From Pseudodesulfovibrio aespoeensis Aspo-2 (GTDB taxonomy: Bacteria > Desulfobacterota > Desulfovibrionia > Desulfovibrionales > Desulfovibrionaceae), in the NCBI RefSeq assembly GCF_000176915.2, contig NC_014844.1:3348001-3412000 (forward strand): a stretch of 64,000 nucleotides of DNA, read 5' to 3'. Numbering within the stretch: position 1 is the first letter of the stretch; each line of letters starts with the position of its first letter. The notes under the pieces were generated by a model. The model saw only the letters and a program-made list of their open reading frames with translations, had not been told where the DNA came from and did not search any database. Both the position numbers and the translations under genes were made by a program. Shown here piece by piece: positions 52,929 to 62,711 of this stretch.

Positions 52929-52972
52929 AAAAAAATCAGGGCCGACAGATGCAATCGCACCCGTCGGCCCTG
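52929..52972 (-). terminator. Intrinsic terminator of copA (possibly bidirectional)
   Basis: A perfect 10-bp stem CAGGGCCGAC/GTCGGCCCTG (52937..52946 with 52963..52972) is followed on the minus strand by ATTTTTTTAC. It lies 25 bases after the copA stop and may also stop the convergent rsmB transcript. Confidence 0.88.
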
Positions 52973-52997
52973 GATTCTTTCGCGGAACCAGTCCCGG

Positions 52998-55496
52998 TCA
53001 GCCCTTGAAGAAGCGCAGCCGCAGGGCGTTGCTGACCACCGTGACCGAGCTCATGGCCATGGCCGTGCCCGCGATCATGGGATTGAGGGTCGGCCCGCCG
53101 AAAATGTGCAGCAGTCCTGCGGCCACGGGCAGGCCGATGACGTTGAAGGCAAAGGCCCAGAACAGGTTCTGCTTGATATTGGTCATGGTGGCCCGCGACA
53201 GATTCAGGGCCGTGAGCAGGGCGCGCAGGTCGCTCTTGATGAGCACCACATCGCCGGACTCGACAGCCACGTCGATGCCAGAGCCCATGGCCACGCCGAT
53301 GTCGGCCAGGGCCAGGGCCGGGGCGTCGTTGATGCCGTCGCCGACCATGGCTACCGTGCGCCCCTCGGCCTGGAGCCGCTCGATCTCGGCGGCCTTGCGG
53401 TCGGGCAGCACCCCGGCGATGACCGTGTCGATGCCCGCCCGCGCAGCCACCACCCGGGCCGTGGCCTCGTTGTCGCCGGTGAGCATGATCGGGTTCAGCC
53501 CGGATTGCTTCAGGCTGGCGATCACCTCCGGCGTCTCATCGCGCATGGCATCGGCAATGGCGAAGAGGGCGTTGAACTTGTTCTCGCTGGCAAAGTAGAC
53601 CACGGTCGCGCCCTGGTCCGCGTAGTGCTTGATGGCGTCCACCGCGAACTGGTCGTCGTCCAGGGCGATCCTGTTGTCCTCCATGAACTCCCGGTTGCCG
53701 ATGAGCACGGTCCGGTAGCCGATGACCGCCCGAATGCCCTTGCCCGGCACGGCCTCGAACCCGTCGGGCGCGGGCGGCTCAAGCTTGAGCTCGCGGGCGT
53801 GGCGCATGATGGCCTGGGCCAGGGGATGCTCGCTGCTGCTCTCGGCGGCGGCGGCCAGGTACACGGCCTCGGTCCGGGCCATGGTGCCCCGGACCATGGT
53901 CACGGCCGCCAGTTCGGGACGGCCATGGGTCAGGGTGCCGGTCTTGTCAAAGACCACGGTGTCGAGTTTGCCCGCTTCCTGCAGGGCGCGGCCCGACTTG
54001 ATGAGCACGCCGAGCTGCGCGCCCCGGCCCGTGCCGACCATGATCGACACCGGCGTGGCCAACCCCATGGCGCAGGGGCAGGCAATGACCAGCACGGCCA
54101 CGAAGATGCGCAAGGAAAACGGAAAGCCCGCCCCGCCGACAAAATACCACGCCAGCCCGGAGGCCACGGCCAGCAGCATGACTGCGGGCACGAAATAAAA
54201 ACTGATGCGGTCGGCCAGATTGGCGATGGGGGCCTTGGACCCCTGGGCCTCCTGGACCATGCGGATAATGCGCGCCAGCATGGTGTCCTGGCCCACGCGA
54301 CGGGCCGTGACCGTCAGCGCGCCAAAGGTGTTCAGGGTGCCCCCGGCCACCGGGTCGCCCATTGCCTTGCCCACGGGCATGGACTCGCCCGTGAGCATGG
54401 ACTCGTCCACGCTGGAGCGGCCATCGGCCACCTCGCCGTCCACCGGGATGCGTTCGCCCGGCTTGACCAGCAGGGTGTCGCCCGGCTCCACCTCGTCCAC
54501 CGGGATGGTCACCTGCTGCCCGTCGCGGATCAGGGTGGCCGTGTCCGGGGCGAGCTGCATCAGGGCGCGGATGGCGTCCGAGGTCTTGAGCCGGGAGCGG
54601 GTCTCGAAATACTTGCCCAGCGAGATCATGGCGATGAGCACGGCTGCGGACTCGTAGTAAAGGTCCATGGCCAGATGCACCATGGCCTCCTGCTGCGCGA
54701 CGAACATGGCCGCCGTGTTCCACAGCGAATAGAGAAAGGCCGAGCCTGTGCCAATGGCCACCAGCGAGTCCATGTTCGGCCCGCCGCGCAGCAGGGCCGG
54801 GATGCCCTGGAGGTAAAAGTTGCGGCCCGACCAGACAACGGGCAGGGTCAGCCCCAGCTGAACCAGGGCAAAGGTCAGGGGCGCGCGCATGGGGTCGAGC
54901 CAGCCGGGCAGGGGCATGCCCCACATGTGGCCCATGGAGAGGACGAGCAGGGGCAGGGCAAAGAGAAAAGCCGGGATCAATTCGCGCTTTTGCGCGGCCA
55001 GCCGCTCCTGCGCCTCCCGGCGCCGGGTCTGGAACAGGGTGAAGGTCTCGGAGCGTGCCTGGGTGGTGAACCCGGCGTCGGCAATGGCCTGGCGGATGTC
55101 GCGGCGCGAGATCCGGGCCGGGTCAAAGACAAAGGAACCCGCGCCCGACGCCAGATTGACCGAGGCCGAACTGACGCCCGGCAGCTTGCCGGTCACGCGC
55201 TCGATGCGGGCCGAGCAGGCCGCGCAGTGCATGCCCCCGATGTCGAGCTTCAGCTCATCAAGGCCCGGTGATGCCGTGGTCGCAACCGGGAAATCCGCCT
55301 CAAAGCCGAGCTCCCTGACGCGCCCGGCCACGGCCTCCAGGGTCGTGCCTTCTGGATCGTAGGTCAGGTCCATGGTTTCCGAGGCCAGGTTGACGGAGAC
55401 CGCGTCCACGCCGTCCATGGCCCCCACGGCGCGCTCAATGCGCCCGGAGCATGCCGCGCAGTGCATGCCCTTGATCTGTGCCTGTACTGATTTCAT
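52998..55496 (-). CDS. copA: Copper-exporting P1B-type ATPase
   Basis: An 832-residue inner-membrane pump that expels Cu(I) from the cytoplasm. Two N-terminal metal-binding domains each carry GMHCAACS (CxxC, ~10-18 and ~80-90). Eight membrane helices follow, with the CPC ion site in [15 protein letters not shown]. Phosphorylation occurs at [12 protein letters not shown], the nucleotide domain has [10 protein letters not shown] and the hinge [11 protein letters not shown]. The start at 55496 has GAGGAAA upstream. In-frame sequence to 55562 lacks similarity. A terminator follows the gene. No copper regulator gene is adjacent. Confidence 0.95.
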   Translation of the reverse strand: MKSVQAQIKGMHCAACSGRIERAVGAMDGVDAVSVNLASETMDLTYDPEGTTLEAVAGRVRELGFEADFPVATTASPGLDELKLDIGGMHCAACSARIERVTGKLPGVSSASVNLASGAGSFVFDPARISRRDIRQAIADAGFTTQARSETFTLFQTRRREAQERLAAQKRELIPAFLFALPLLVLSMGHMWGMPLPGWLDPMRAPLTFALVQLGLTLPVVWSGRNFYLQGIPALLRGGPNMDSLVAIGTGSAFLYSLWNTAAMFVAQQEAMVHLAMDLYYESAAVLIAMISLGKYFETRSRLKTSDAIRALMQLAPDTATLIRDGQQVTIPVDEVEPGDTLLVKPGERIPVDGEVADGRSSVDESMLTGESMPVGKAMGDPVAGGTLNTFGALTVTARRVGQDTMLARIIRMVQEAQGSKAPIANLADRISFYFVPAVMLLAVASGLAWYFVGGAGFPFSLRIFVAVLVIACPCAMGLATPVSIMVGTGRGAQLGVLIKSGRALQEAGKLDTVVFDKTGTLTHGRPELAAVTMVRGTMARTEAVYLAAAAESSSEHPLAQAIMRHARELKLEPPAPDGFEAVPGKGIRAVIGYRTVLIGNREFMEDNRIALDDDQFAVDAIKHYADQGATVVYFASENKFNALFAIADAMRDETPEVIASLKQSGLNPIMLTGDNEATARVVAARAGIDTVIAGVLPDRKAAEIERLQAEGRTVAMVGDGINDAPALALADIGVAMGSGIDVAVESGDVVLIKSDLRALLTALNLSRATMTNIKQNLFWAFAFNVIGLPVAAGLLHIFGGPTLNPMIAGTAMAMSSVTVVSNALRLRFFKG

Positions 55497-55531
55497 GGTG
55501 GTGTTTCCTCGCTTGCGTAGCCGGGGTCCAT

Positions 55532-55541
55532 AGTGCGCACT
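55532..55541. promoter_or_regulatory. Palindrome AGTGCGCACT upstream of copA
   Basis: A perfect 10-bp palindrome 36 bases before the copA start, within the region expected to hold the promoter. It does not match the CueR-type copper operator. It is a possible site for another metal regulator. Confidence 0.3.
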
Positions 55542-55622
55542 GCGGCGCGCTTTGGCAAGCAAGGAAGGGAGAACCGGGCAGACGCCGGGCAGACGAGAAT
55601 AACAGGCGCGACCAGGATGACC

Positions 55623-56222
55623 CTACAAGGCCGAGGTCTTCAGGATGTAGGCCACCACCGCCTCGACACTGTCCCGGATGCTCATTTTTTCCGTTTCCAG
55701 CAGCAGTTCCGGGTCAAGCGGGGCGTCGTAGGGGGCGGACACGCCGGTGTAGTTCTTGATCTTGCCCTCGCGGGCCAGCCGGTAGTAGCCCTTGGTGTCG
55801 CGCCGCTCGCACTCGCCCACCGGGCAGGAGACAAAGGCCTCGTGGAAATCCCCGGCCCCGACGATCTCCCGCACCCGCAGCCGGTCGGCGCGCAACGGCG
55901 AGATGAAGGCGCACAGGCAGATGGTGCCGTTCTCCAGGAAGAGCTTGACCATTTCCGCGATGCGGCGCGTGTTTTCGGCCCTGGCCTCCAGGGAGAAGCT
56001 CAGGTCGCCGCACAGCCCGTGGCGGACGTTGTCGCCGTCAAAGACCTTGACGCGCATGCCCCTGTCGAACAGCGTTTTTTCCACCTCGTGGGCAATGGTG
56101 GACTTGCCCGCGCCCGAAAGGCCGGTGAACCAGATGGCGAGTGCCTTGTGGCCGTTGAGCCGCTCCCACATGCCGCGGTCCACGGCCCCTTGATACCGGC
56201 GTATATTCTTCATGCTATCCAT
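55623..56222 (-). CDS. cysC: Adenylylsulfate (APS) kinase
   Basis: A ~199-residue cytoplasmic kinase that phosphorylates APS to PAPS, the donor for sulfate transfer or assimilation. The P-loop is IWFTGLSGAGKSTIAHEVE (~26-44), and VFDGDNVRHGLCGDL and SFSLEARAENTRRIAEMVKLF are typical. ISPLRADRLRVREIV and KGYYRLAREGKIKNYTG carry the APS-binding residues. Sulfate-respiring bacteria reduce APS directly, so here PAPS probably serves sulfation or assimilation. The start is uncertain: 56222 begins just before the conserved NIRRYQG, while 56261 is also possible. No sulfur gene is adjacent. Confidence 0.93.
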   Translation of the reverse strand: MDSMKNIRRYQGAVDRGMWERLNGHKALAIWFTGLSGAGKSTIAHEVEKTLFDRGMRVKVFDGDNVRHGLCGDLSFSLEARAENTRRIAEMVKLFLENGTICLCAFISPLRADRLRVREIVGAGDFHEAFVSCPVGECERRDTKGYYRLAREGKIKNYTGVSAPYDAPLDPELLLETEKMSIRDSVEAVVAYILKTSAL

Positions 56223-56313
56223 GGGGTCTGCCTTGCTTTTCCGTTTGCCACTGGAGAGCATATTTTCCTGGGCATGTCCACCCCGTCGTCATCCCCCGGC
56301 TGATGGGGGGATG

Positions 56314-56784
56314 TCAGACCACTGCGGCGAGCATGGTGCCGGGCGGCAGGAGGGGCTCCTGGGCGCAGCGGGCATAGGCGGCCAGGGCGGATTTGACGCG
56401 GGCCAAAGAAGGGGTGCCAACCGATGCCTCAGCCGTGACAGGCAGAGTGCGATAGTCAGCCCCCTCCACGCCCACCTGGGCGCGCAGGGAGGTGACCTCG
56501 GCCTGGGCCGAGAAGGCGGCGGCCTGCTGGCGGGAGCGGCGCGCCTCAAACGAAAGGGAGGGATTGAGCACCGTGCTGGACGACTCGTAGTCCAGCCCGA
56601 ACCCGCCCAGGCGAAAGCCAAAGGCGGTGGTGGTCACCGTGGCCAGGGTCTGGGCCTGGGCCTGGACCGGGGTGACTGCCTCCTCGCCCCGGCTTGTGGC
56701 CGCTGCGGCGTTGGTTCGGTATTGCTCCGAGGCGTGGGATGTGATCCGCACGGCTCCCCCTGCATCGGCCCGGCCTTTTCCCAT
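56314..56784 (-). CDS. Hypothetical protein
   Basis: A protein of ~156 residues without a recognised domain. Codon-position composition and the amino-acid pattern look genuine (GFRLGGFGLDYESSSTVLN, SRQQAAAFSAQAEVTSLRAQ, VKSALAAYARCAQEPLLPPG). The N-terminal third is Ala/Thr-rich and may be disordered. No signal or membrane segment is evident. The start is unclear because none of the candidates (56784, 56823, 56841) has a good ribosome-binding site. It stands alone between cysC and the helicase gene on the minus strand. Confidence 0.55.
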   Translation of the reverse strand: MGKGRADAGGAVRITSHASEQYRTNAAAATSRGEEAVTPVQAQAQTLATVTTTAFGFRLGGFGLDYESSSTVLNPSLSFEARRSRQQAAAFSAQAEVTSLRAQVGVEGADYRTLPVTAEASVGTPSLARVKSALAAYARCAQEPLLPPGTMLAAVV

Positions 56785-57017
56785 GAAAAAAGGCCGCGGC
56801 GCGTTGTTTCGCAGCCCGGCCATCCCTGCGGCTCGGAGCACGATCCGCTCAAGCCTGTGGCTCTCGCTTCTCCTGCCGCGCCGCGCTCTCTCCAGAGGGA
56901 CCCGTGGTTTTCCGCTTCCCGTCCGTGGGAATTGGCAAAGTACACTTCTGATCAGTTACCCGAAGTTTACCCTGTTCAAACGGATTTGACAAGCTCTCCC
57001 TGACACCCGACAGCTAA

Positions 57018-59981
57018 CTACCAGTCCACCGGCAGCCTGACCTTCTGGCCCGCCTTGTTGGTGAAGAAGATATGGCCGTGCTCGCGGCCATGGAGGTAGA
57101 GGTCGCGGGTCACCGCCACGTCCTTGCGGCAGTATTCGGTGATCAGGTCGAGCCGACCCTCCTTCCACCACTTGAGCGCCATCAGGCCGTCGGCGGATTT
57201 GCCCACATTCAGGGTGGCCTGGGCCGTGTTGTCGAGGCTGACCCGGTAGCCGAGCCGGGTGTTGATCTCCGCCAGCAGATCGAGATTGGGCAGGCTGCGG
57301 AACTTGAAAGGGTGCAGGCCGCCAAGCACGGCGTAGTCGAACTTGACGTGGTTGAAGCCGATGACCAGGTCGAACTGCTGCAACCGGGCCACCAGCGCGT
57401 CGAGGTCGTCCTGGCCGAAGTCGAACATGGCGCACTCACCCGCGTCCCAGACACAGGCCACGGACACGCCCATGCGGTCGGCCCGGCCCCAGCCGCCCAC
57501 CTCGTCGGCAGAGAAGCGGGTCTCGATGTCGATGACCCCGTAGCGCCTGGGCGCGGGCCGGGTGACTCCGTGGTCGAAAAGAGGTCCAGACAGAGGCATG
57601 TCGATCTCCTTGATGGCGGTGGTCAGCGGGTCGCCGGTGCGGATGGACTGAAGCACGAACCGGGCGGCGCGCTTGTCGATGGGCCGGTTGCCCGAGCCGC
57701 ACTTGGGCGAGTGGACGCAGGACGGACAGCCCAGCTCGCACGGGCATTCGTCGATGGTGCGCAGGGTGGTCAGCAACAGCTCGTCGGCCTGCTCAAAGGC
57801 CTGGCGGGTCAGCCCCGCGCCGCCGGGCATGCCGTCGTAGATGAAGACCGCCGGGCCTTCCACCTGGGGGTGCATGGGGGTGGAGATGCCGCCCAGGTCG
57901 TTGCGGTCGGTCATGACCAAAAGTGGCAGCATGCCGATGGCCGCATGCTCAAAGGCGTGGATGCCGCCCATGAAGTGCAGGTATTCCTCCTCGCACCGGG
58001 TGCGCACCGCGTGGGGAATCTCGAACCAGAGCCCCTCGGTCTCAAAACGCAGCGGCGGTAGGTCGAGCGGGGTGATGCCCAGCAGCTTGCCGCCGCGCAC
58101 GGCCCGTTTCTCATAGCCCGTGACCTGCTCGGTGACCTTGAGGCGGCCAAAGTGGACGCGGGTGCCAAAGCACGCCCTGGTGCCGAGCACTTCGAGGATC
58201 TCCGTGTCCTTGCTGCCGCGCGGGCGGGTGTAGTAGCCCACCCTGGCGCGCCGGGCGCGCACGGCCATGGTGCCCATGTCCATGTCGTCGATGACATAGG
58301 TCTGGCCCCGGTGCAGATAGACCGCGCCCGGATGCGCCTCGCGAAAGGCGCGGTGGGCGTCGAGGGTTCCGATGACCGGCCTTTTGCCCCCTTCGCCGCC
58401 TTCGGAATCCAAGCCCGTGATGTCCTCGATGTGCATGGACCGCCCGGCCCCGCGCAGGTCCACGTCGCGATGGGGGTGCTTGTGGCTGGTGATGATCTCG
58501 CCCGACGGCTCGGACCCAGGCCCGGTTCTGGGCCTGGTCGTGGGCCCGGTCGTGGTTCCGGCCACCTCAAACAGATGGCCCGCGGCCACCAGCTGATCCA
58601 CCCTTGTGCCCACAGGCTCCTCGCGCAGGAAGGTCTCGCCCCGGCGCAGGGTCAGCTCTGCCGCGGCGCAGATCAGGTGGCGGTCCATGATCACCGGGTT
58701 GTAGGGGTTGAGCATGGCCGATTCAGGCGGGCGGGCGAAGAAATCCTCGGGATGACGCATGAAATACTGGTCCAGGGCGTCCTCCTGGGCCACCAGGGCG
58801 ACCACGCTGTCGCGCGCAGTGCGGCCCACCCGGCCCCCGCGCTGCTGGGTGGCCATGATGGAGCCGGGGTAGCCGACCATGATGCACAGGTCGAGCCCGC
58901 CGATGTCGATGCCAAGCTCCAGAGCCGAGGTGGAGATGACGGCCAGAAGCTCGCCCGAGGCCATCCGGGCCTCGATCTCGCGCCGCTCCTCGGGCAGGAA
59001 CCCGGCCCGGTAGGCCGAGATGCGCTCCCGGTACTGCCCGCTGCGCTCGGCGGCCCACAGGGCGATCAGCTCGGTCAGCTTGCGCGACTGGCAGTAGACA
59101 ATGGTGCGCATATCGCGGGCCAGGGCCGAGCGGAGTAGCTGGATGGCCGCCTGGGCGGGCGAGCCCTCGGGGTTGATGAAGAGCATGTGCCGCAACCCCC
59201 TGGCCGCGCCGGATTCAAGGACCGGATGCACCTCAAGGCCGGTCAGCATCCGGCACAGGGCCACCGGGTTGCCGATGGTGGCCGAGCAGAAGATGAAGGT
59301 GGGCCGCGCCCCGTAGTATTCGCACAAACGCAACAGCCGGCGAAAGACCATGGCCATGTGCGAGCCCATGACCCCGCGGTAGGTGTGAACCTCGTCCACC
59401 ACCACATAACTCAGACCCGACAGGAACTCGGCCCAGGCCGCGTGGTGGGGGAGCATGGACAAATGGACCATCTCCGGGTTGCTCATGATCACGCTGGGCG
59501 GCGCGTTGCGGATCTTCTTGCGAAAATGGGGCGAGGTGTCGCCATCGTAGATGGCCGCCGTGGGCCTGCGCCCGCCCTGGTCCGGCCCAACGGGGAGCAG
59601 CCCGGCCAGCTCGTTGAACCCCTTGAGCTGGTCCTGGGCCAGGGCCTTGAGAGGGAAGAGATACAGGGCCTTGGCCTCGGGATCGGCCAGGCAGTGGTCC
59701 AGGACCGGCAGGTTGTAGCACAGGGACTTGCCGCTGGCCGTGGGCGTGGCCACCACCACATGGTGCCCGGCACGGGCGTGGTCCACGGCCTGGGCCTGAT
59801 GCGCGTAGAGAATCTCGATGCCGTGGAGCGACAGGGCGCTCCCCATGGCGGCGGACCAGGGATGGCGCGGGGTTGCGTGGCGCGCCTCGGCGCCCTCCAC
59901 AATCCGGTGATGGGCGACTTGGCGGGCCATGTCCCCGGATTCGAGCAGGGCCGCGATATAACGTGCAATTGGGTTGTCCAC
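57018..59981 (-). CDS. MrfA-like DEAD/DEAH helicase fused to a DEDD exonuclease domain
   Basis: A 987-residue protein. The N-terminal two-thirds is a superfamily 2 helicase: Walker A ATPTASGKSLCYN, DEVH box YVVVDEVHTYRG, SAT in FCSATIGN, and motif VI QQRGGRVGRTARDS. A DUF1998-type region ends in four cysteines, CPCELGCPSCVHSPKC, as in MrfA/YprA. Residues ~816-987 form an RNase H-fold exonuclease: VIDIETR (Asp818, Glu820), FNHVKFDYAV (Asp882) and YCRKD (Tyr950, Asp954). In Bacillus subtilis MrfA and the exonuclease MrfB are encoded as neighbours and repair mitomycin C damage, so this looks like their fusion. The GTG start at 59981 lacks a good ribosome-binding site, and an ATG at 59930 is an alternative. 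Confidence 0.88.
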   Translation of the reverse strand: MDNPIARYIAALLESGDMARQVAHHRIVEGAEARHATPRHPWSAAMGSALSLHGIEILYAHQAQAVDHARAGHHVVVATPTASGKSLCYNLPVLDHCLADPEAKALYLFPLKALAQDQLKGFNELAGLLPVGPDQGGRRPTAAIYDGDTSPHFRKKIRNAPPSVIMSNPEMVHLSMLPHHAAWAEFLSGLSYVVVDEVHTYRGVMGSHMAMVFRRLLRLCEYYGARPTFIFCSATIGNPVALCRMLTGLEVHPVLESGAARGLRHMLFINPEGSPAQAAIQLLRSALARDMRTIVYCQSRKLTELIALWAAERSGQYRERISAYRAGFLPEERREIEARMASGELLAVISTSALELGIDIGGLDLCIMVGYPGSIMATQQRGGRVGRTARDSVVALVAQEDALDQYFMRHPEDFFARPPESAMLNPYNPVIMDRHLICAAAELTLRRGETFLREEPVGTRVDQLVAAGHLFEVAGTTTGPTTRPRTGPGSEPSGEIITSHKHPHRDVDLRGAGRSMHIEDITGLDSEGGEGGKRPVIGTLDAHRAFREAHPGAVYLHRGQTYVIDDMDMGTMAVRARRARVGYYTRPRGSKDTEILEVLGTRACFGTRVHFGRLKVTEQVTGYEKRAVRGGKLLGITPLDLPPLRFETEGLWFEIPHAVRTRCEEEYLHFMGGIHAFEHAAIGMLPLLVMTDRNDLGGISTPMHPQVEGPAVFIYDGMPGGAGLTRQAFEQADELLLTTLRTIDECPCELGCPSCVHSPKCGSGNRPIDKRAARFVLQSIRTGDPLTTAIKEIDMPLSGPLFDHGVTRPAPRRYGVIDIETRFSADEVGGWGRADRMGVSVACVWDAGECAMFDFGQDDLDALVARLQQFDLVIGFNHVKFDYAVLGGLHPFKFRSLPNLDLLAEINTRLGYRVSLDNTAQATLNVGKSADGLMALKWWKEGRLDLITEYCRKDVAVTRDLYLHGREHGHIFFTNKAGQKVRLPVDW

Positions 59982-60074
59982 GACGAAGAAGGGTAGTATG
60001 ACGATGATGTCGAAGCAATATAATTGTATGCGGCGGACCTACCGGGTATCGCGCCAAGCGGAGGACAGCGCTCG

Positions 60075-61496
60075 ATGAACACCACCCTAGCAGACAAGGG
60101 CGACACCGAAGGACAGCAGCGGATTCTCGTGGTCGATGACTCGGTTTCTGTCCGCTATGCCATGGAAAAACACCTGACCGCCGCCGGGTTTGCCGTAACC
60201 CTGGCCGTGGACGGCGAGGACGGGCTGGGCAAGGCCGTCGAGGGCGACTTCGACCTGATCATCACCGACGTGGACATGCCCAGAATGGACGGCTTTGAGC
60301 TGTGCAAGCGACTCAAGGGCGAGTTCAAGACCTCGTCAATCCCCATCATCATCCTTTCCTCCCGCGACACGGACGAGTTCGTGGAGCAGGGATTTCGCGT
60401 GGGGGCCGACGCCTACCTGGCCAAGGGCGGCGACATCATGGAGGGCATCGAGCGCATCAAGGACATCGTCCGCGCCCGCAACTTCCTGACCGGCAGCAAG
60501 GTGCTGGTGGTGGACGATTCCTCAAGCATCCGCCTCTTCCTGCGCGTGGGCCTGACCGAGAACGGATTTGCGGTCCGAACTGCGGTCAACGGGCGCGAGG
60601 CCCTGGAGATGCTGGCCGATTTCCGGCCCGACCTGATCATTACCGACCTGATGATGCCCGAGATGGACGGTTTCGAGCTGTGCCGCGCCCTGAAGGGCTC
60701 CCAATTCTCCACCATCCCGGTCATCGTCATGTCCACCATGGGCGACAAGGCGATCATGCGCCGCCTCCTGCGCGGCGGCGCGGCCTCGTTCCTGATCAAG
60801 CCCTTTTCCGTGACCCAACTCTCGACGGTCATCGAGGAAATCTTCTCGTCCAACTTCCGGCTGCTGCTGGAGGAAAAGGAGCGGCTCCAGATGGAGCACC
60901 GGCTGACCCTCTCGGCCATCGCCAGTCTGGTCCAGGCCCTGGAGGCGCGCGACAGCCTGACTCGCGGCCACTCCGAGCGGGTGGCGCTCATTGCCGTGGG
61001 CATCGGCAGGGAGCTCGGCTTTACCCCGGCGGAGCTGGACCGACTGCTGCTCGTGGGCAGGCTCCACGACCTGGGCAAGATCGGCGTGCGCGACGACGTG
61101 CTGCTCAAGAAGGACTCCCTGAGCGACACGGAGTACGACCATGTCAAGGCCCACTCCAATGTGGTGGCCGACATCCTGCGCCCCATCGAGAGCCTGCACG
61201 ACATCCTTGAGGTGACCACCTCCCACCACGAGCGGTGGGACGGCAATGGGTATCCCGACGGGCTGGCTGGCGAGGCCATCCCCCTCAAGGCGCGCATCAT
61301 CTCGGTGGCCGATGTTTTTGAAGCCGTGACTGCGGAACGGCCCTACCGCGACTCCATGCCCAGGCCCGTGGCCGTGGACATCATCCGCGAGGAGCGCGGC
61401 AGACAGCTCTGCCCCACCTGCGTGGACGCCTTCATGCGCTGGTACGAGCAGACCGGCGGCGTCATCGATCTGCCCGAAGACTACCGCCAGCACTAG
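60075..61496 (+). CDS. Response regulator with two receiver domains and an HD-GYP output domain
   Basis: A 473-residue signalling protein. Two receiver domains carry ILVVDDSVSVR with LIITDVDMPRMDG, and VLVVDDSSSIR with LIITDLMMPEMDG. Each has the phospho-acceptor Asp. The HD-GYP phosphodiesterase domain (~285-473) has the metal site LHDLGKIGV and the signature SHHERWDGNGYPDGL, so it should hydrolyse cyclic di-GMP. The start at 60075 follows GGAGG. Sequence upstream to 60024 is open but not conserved. It is transcribed divergently from the helicase, with no kinase gene next to it. Confidence 0.93.
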   Translation: MNTTLADKGDTEGQQRILVVDDSVSVRYAMEKHLTAAGFAVTLAVDGEDGLGKAVEGDFDLIITDVDMPRMDGFELCKRLKGEFKTSSIPIIILSSRDTDEFVEQGFRVGADAYLAKGGDIMEGIERIKDIVRARNFLTGSKVLVVDDSSSIRLFLRVGLTENGFAVRTAVNGREALEMLADFRPDLIITDLMMPEMDGFELCRALKGSQFSTIPVIVMSTMGDKAIMRRLLRGGAASFLIKPFSVTQLSTVIEEIFSSNFRLLLEEKERLQMEHRLTLSAIASLVQALEARDSLTRGHSERVALIAVGIGRELGFTPAELDRLLLVGRLHDLGKIGVRDDVLLKKDSLSDTEYDHVKAHSNVVADILRPIESLHDILEVTTSHHERWDGNGYPDGLAGEAIPLKARIISVADVFEAVTAERPYRDSMPRPVAVDIIREERGRQLCPTCVDAFMRWYEQTGGVIDLPEDYRQH

Positions 61497-61519
61497 ACGG
61501 TCCGCGCCCGCTCAGACCG

Positions 61520-62710
61520 CTATGCCGTGGTGATCAGCGGCGTGAAGTCCGCCCCGGTCATGGCGGCCAGCCTGTCCATGCGGTCCGAGGCCGCCTTGGC
61601 AAAGACAAAGGCAAAGACCGGGTAGGCCGTGTAGTCCATGCGCCGCAGCTCCAGCACGGTGTCGAACAGGGCCGCGAACCCGTCATAATCCACCCGCGTG
61701 ATCGTTGCGCCGTCCATGGCGGACGGCAGATCGCCGATGACCATGGCGTGGACCGCGTCGCCCTCTCCGGCGGCGCTTTTGGCATCCAGAATGGCCGGCC
61801 AGTCGGGCCGGGTGTCGGCAAGGTAGCACTCGTAGGGGTTGAATCCCCAGGCATGAGCCGTGATGTCGGCCACGCACCAGCCCGCAAAGCGCAGGGGGTT
61901 GGCCTCAATGGGCAGGATCGCCCCGTCCGCGCCCACCCGCACCTCCAGATGCATGGGAAAATCATGAAACCCGCAGGCCAGGCCGATACGGCGGGCGGCC
62001 TCGGTGAACGGGCCGAGCCACGTCCGGACGATCTGCGGCGAGGTGTAGTAGAGCCGGTCCGACACGTCATCTTCCGAGGCGAAGCGGTGATGCAGGATGT
62101 TGGTAACCACAGGCTCGCCCTTGGCGTCGAAATACACGTCAATGGCGTATTCCTCGCCCTGGATGGCCGCCTCGACGATGAACTCGCCCGCGTCCACCAC
62201 GCTTTCGGGATACTGGGCGTTCATGGTCGCCCGTTCGCGCTCAAGGGCCGCCGCCGTGGCGGGCCACTGGCTGTCCAAACAGACCACATGCACGCCGAGG
62301 CTGAAGAATCCGCGCGAGGGCTTGATCACGAACGGCTTGGGAAACCCTGCCGGGTCGAACGCTCCCAGCCCTTCCGCCGTCACCCGCGCAAAGCGATAGT
62401 CCGGGTACAGGCAGGCCGTGACCTCCCGAAAACGCGCCTTGTCCTTGCACACCTCGATCTGCCGGGCCAGATCGCTGCCCTCGGCAGCCGCCAGGACCAG
62501 ATCAAGCGAGTTCTCGGAATTGGCCAGCACCCGCTCGCCCGCGACAATCCGCCGGGCCAGCTCCGCCTGATCGACGAAAAGCAGCCGGTCCCGCGCCGCC
62601 CTGTCGCAGACCACGGCCCGCGCTCGGTCCGTATCCAGCACAGGCTGGCCCAGCCGCGCGGCGGTCTCGCACAAATACTCCGACACATAAGGGGCGTCGA
62701 GGAGCAGCAT
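61520..62710 (-). CDS. ATP-grasp domain protein
   Basis: A 396-residue protein with an ATP-grasp fold, a family that usually joins a carboxylate to an amine or thiol using ATP. It has PFVIKPSRGFFSLGVHVV (ATP-binding lysine loop), EFIVEAAIQGEEYAIDVYFD (second half-site), FHDFPMHLEVRVGADGAILPIEANPLRFAG (metal-binding Glu/Asn) and an N-terminal pre-ATP-grasp domain. The substrate is unknown. Its ATG lies two bases after the DUF4276 stop, so it is at least co-transcribed with that pair. Its GC-rich codon use matches the core chromosome, unlike the two genes before it. Confidence 0.85.
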   Translation of the reverse strand: MLLLDAPYVSEYLCETAARLGQPVLDTDRARAVVCDRAARDRLLFVDQAELARRIVAGERVLANSENSLDLVLAAAEGSDLARQIEVCKDKARFREVTACLYPDYRFARVTAEGLGAFDPAGFPKPFVIKPSRGFFSLGVHVVCLDSQWPATAAALERERATMNAQYPESVVDAGEFIVEAAIQGEEYAIDVYFDAKGEPVVTNILHHRFASEDDVSDRLYYTSPQIVRTWLGPFTEAARRIGLACGFHDFPMHLEVRVGADGAILPIEANPLRFAGWCVADITAHAWGFNPYECYLADTRPDWPAILDAKSAAGEGDAVHAMVIGDLPSAMDGATITRVDYDGFAALFDTVLELRRMDYTAYPVFAFVFAKAASDRMDRLAAMTGADFTPLITTA

Positions 62711-62711
62711 G

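Noticed and set aside
53106-55271. 721-codon open frame on the plus strand
   Set aside because: Antisense shadow of copA.
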